Shown in pieces: positions 28,964 to 29,980 of a stretch of 29,980 nt of DNA. The number at the start of each line of letters is the position of its first letter. Position 1 is the first letter of the stretch. The position numbers and the translations under genes were made by a program. Origin of the DNA: a virus; the IMG/VR virus record IMGVR_UViG_3300050021_000848, positions 1 through 29,980 of that record; one strand, given 5' to 3'. The notes under the pieces were generated by a model that was not told the DNA's origin, did not search any database, and was given only the letters and a program-made list of their open reading frames with translations.

Positions 28964-29980
28964 ATGAGCGCCGCCCTGATGCCGGTGAAGCTCGTTCCTG
29001 TGCCCCGCCAGGAGCCAGTTGCGGGCGTATCGCCCGCCTTCGACGCCGCCTTCGCTGACTTCTTGCGGATTGACGTTGCCAACGGCGACGCCTCGCCCGA
29101 TACCATAAGCAGCTATCGGCGCGAGGTGGCGATGTGGGTGGCCTGGTGCATAACACAAAGCTTTGATCCGGCGACTGTGACGGCGATGGACATCAAACGC
29201 TTCCGACAGGCTTTGGTGGAGGCTGGCTACCAGCCGATCACAATCCGTTGGAAGCTCACCATCGTGCGGCGTTTCTACGAAGCTGCCCGTAACGCCGGGC
29301 TGCGCACGGACAATCCGGCCGCCGGCGTGAAGTCGCCCCGCGTGCGCCAGGCTACCGAGGACTTCAACTATCTGAGCGACGAGGAACTGGGAATTTTGCT
29401 GGCCGTCATCCCCGATCCCGAGCAGGCCACCGGACGCGAGAAGGTGAAGCGTCTGCGCAACCTGCTCATGGTGAGCATGATGGCGTTGCAGGGGCTGCGC
29501 ACCATCGAGGTGCATCGCGCCAACGTCGAGGATCAGGCCGAGAAGGGTGAGAGTCGGGTACTGCTGGTTCGCGGTAAGACCCGCGACCGGATCGCCTACC
29601 TGCGACCGGACATGGGCAGACGATTGAAAGAGTATTTGGCTCTCCGCGGCACGGTCGAACCTGACGCAGACGGAACACCATTATTTTCCGCCTTGGGCAA
29701 TCGCCGTGGTGGCAAGCGGTTGAGCCGCCGCCATATCCGCGTGCAGACTGATGGGTATCTCAAGAAAGCGGGCCTGAAGCGGCCGGGCATGTCCAACCAC
29801 GCCCTGCGCCACACCGCCGGGACCCTGGGCTACTTGCACACCGGCGATCTGCGGGCCGTGCAGGACTTTCTGGGCCACGCCGACCCGCGCATGACGGCCA
29901 AGTATGCGCACGTCGTGGACATGGCCAAGAAGAATCCAGCGCTGTTCATCCCGGCGACGGTGGATAAGAAGACGGCCTGA
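28964..29980 (+). CDS. Tyrosine recombinase / phage integrase (338 aa)
   Basis: Catalyses site-specific strand exchange between attP and attB. ATG at 28964 with AGGAG at 28951-28955. Residues ~25-110 are the SAM-like core-binding domain (FDAAFADFLRIDVANGD, SSYRREVAMWVAWC, RFRQALVEAGYQ). Residues ~130-325 are the catalytic domain with all expected residues: R179 (LQGLRTIEV), K205 (VRGKTRDR), H279-x-x-R282 (SNHALRHTAG), H305 (DFLGHADPRM) and nucleophile Y314 (AKYAHV). It lacks the N-terminal arm-binding domain of lambda Int and looks XerC/D-like in size. Transcribed away from the lysogeny-type module. Complete: the stop is the final codon of the window. It could serve this prophage or, less likely, a neighbouring element. 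Confidence 0.93.
   Translation: MSAALMPVKLVPVPRQEPVAGVSPAFDAAFADFLRIDVANGDASPDTISSYRREVAMWVAWCITQSFDPATVTAMDIKRFRQALVEAGYQPITIRWKLTIVRRFYEAARNAGLRTDNPAAGVKSPRVRQATEDFNYLSDEELGILLAVIPDPEQATGREKVKRLRNLLMVSMMALQGLRTIEVHRANVEDQAEKGESRVLLVRGKTRDRIAYLRPDMGRRLKEYLALRGTVEPDADGTPLFSALGNRRGGKRLSRRHIRVQTDGYLKKAGLKRPGMSNHALRHTAGTLGYLHTGDLRAVQDFLGHADPRMTAKYAHVVDMAKKNPALFIPATVDKKTA

Noticed and set aside
28680-28967. 95-codon plus-strand frame before the integrase, considered as an excisionase
   Set aside because: R/G/A-rich with no HTH pattern, and no ribosome site at its start.

Overview
The window is almost entirely one temperate, tailed, siphovirus-like prophage in a GC-rich bacterial genome. Nearly every gene is on the minus strand and is read from about 28.3 kb down to position 1. 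The left edge cuts a tail gene. The right edge coincides with the last base of a plus-strand tyrosine integrase, so the integrase side of the element is present but no attachment site could be recognised. The host cannot be fixed from sequence alone. The base composition and gene styles fit Acidobacteriota or a GC-rich proteobacterium; this is weak inference.

Layout in the direction of transcription (right to left). (1) 28964-29980, integrase on the plus strand. (2) 26278-28339, a coupled pair of large genes of unknown function. The second carries a C-terminal helix-turn-helix, and the pair has its own promoter with a perfect -10 box and symmetrical elements around it. (3) 21887-26197, an early/replication operon: HTH_17/excisionase-like protein, unknown protein, sigma-70-like protein and a large CHC2-TOPRIM-AAA+ primase-helicase, all joined by 4-base start/stop overlaps. 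(4) 21571-21885, a gene-free block with ten copies of GGGGATC/GATCCCC in tandem and inverted arrangement plus a perfect 17-bp palindrome: a candidate replication origin or operator array. (5) 19291-21387, a small conserved protein, a ParB-like/N6-N4 DNA methyltransferase and a possibly frameshifted small gene. (6) 18766-19257, a plus-strand DUF3489 gene with its own terminator, facing against everything around it (moron-like). (7) 18332-18396, repeated GGTGCGCACC palindromes in front of the packaging genes.

(8) 1-18316 is the late morphogenesis region in classical lambda-like order: small terminase, large terminase (GpA type), gpW-like connector, lambda-type portal, fused prohead protease-major capsid protein, DUF2190-type decoration protein, head-tail adaptor, neck protein, tail terminator, a 52-aa protein, tail tube, tail assembly chaperones, tape measure, gpM-like protein, a 1293-aa tail-tip protein and the start of a tail fibre or receptor-binding gene. 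The two tail chaperone frames are joined by a -1 frameshift site (A AAT TTC directly before the TAG stop, with a GGAGG 10 nt upstream), so the phage should make gpG-like and gpG-T-like products as lambda does.

The most notable observations are the uncharacterised two-gene module with its regulatory region, the GGGGATC repeat block, the frameshift site, a phage-borne sigma-like factor inside the replication operon, and a tail-tip protein that appears to fuse gpM-, gpL- (four-cysteine, probable Fe-S) and hub-like parts.
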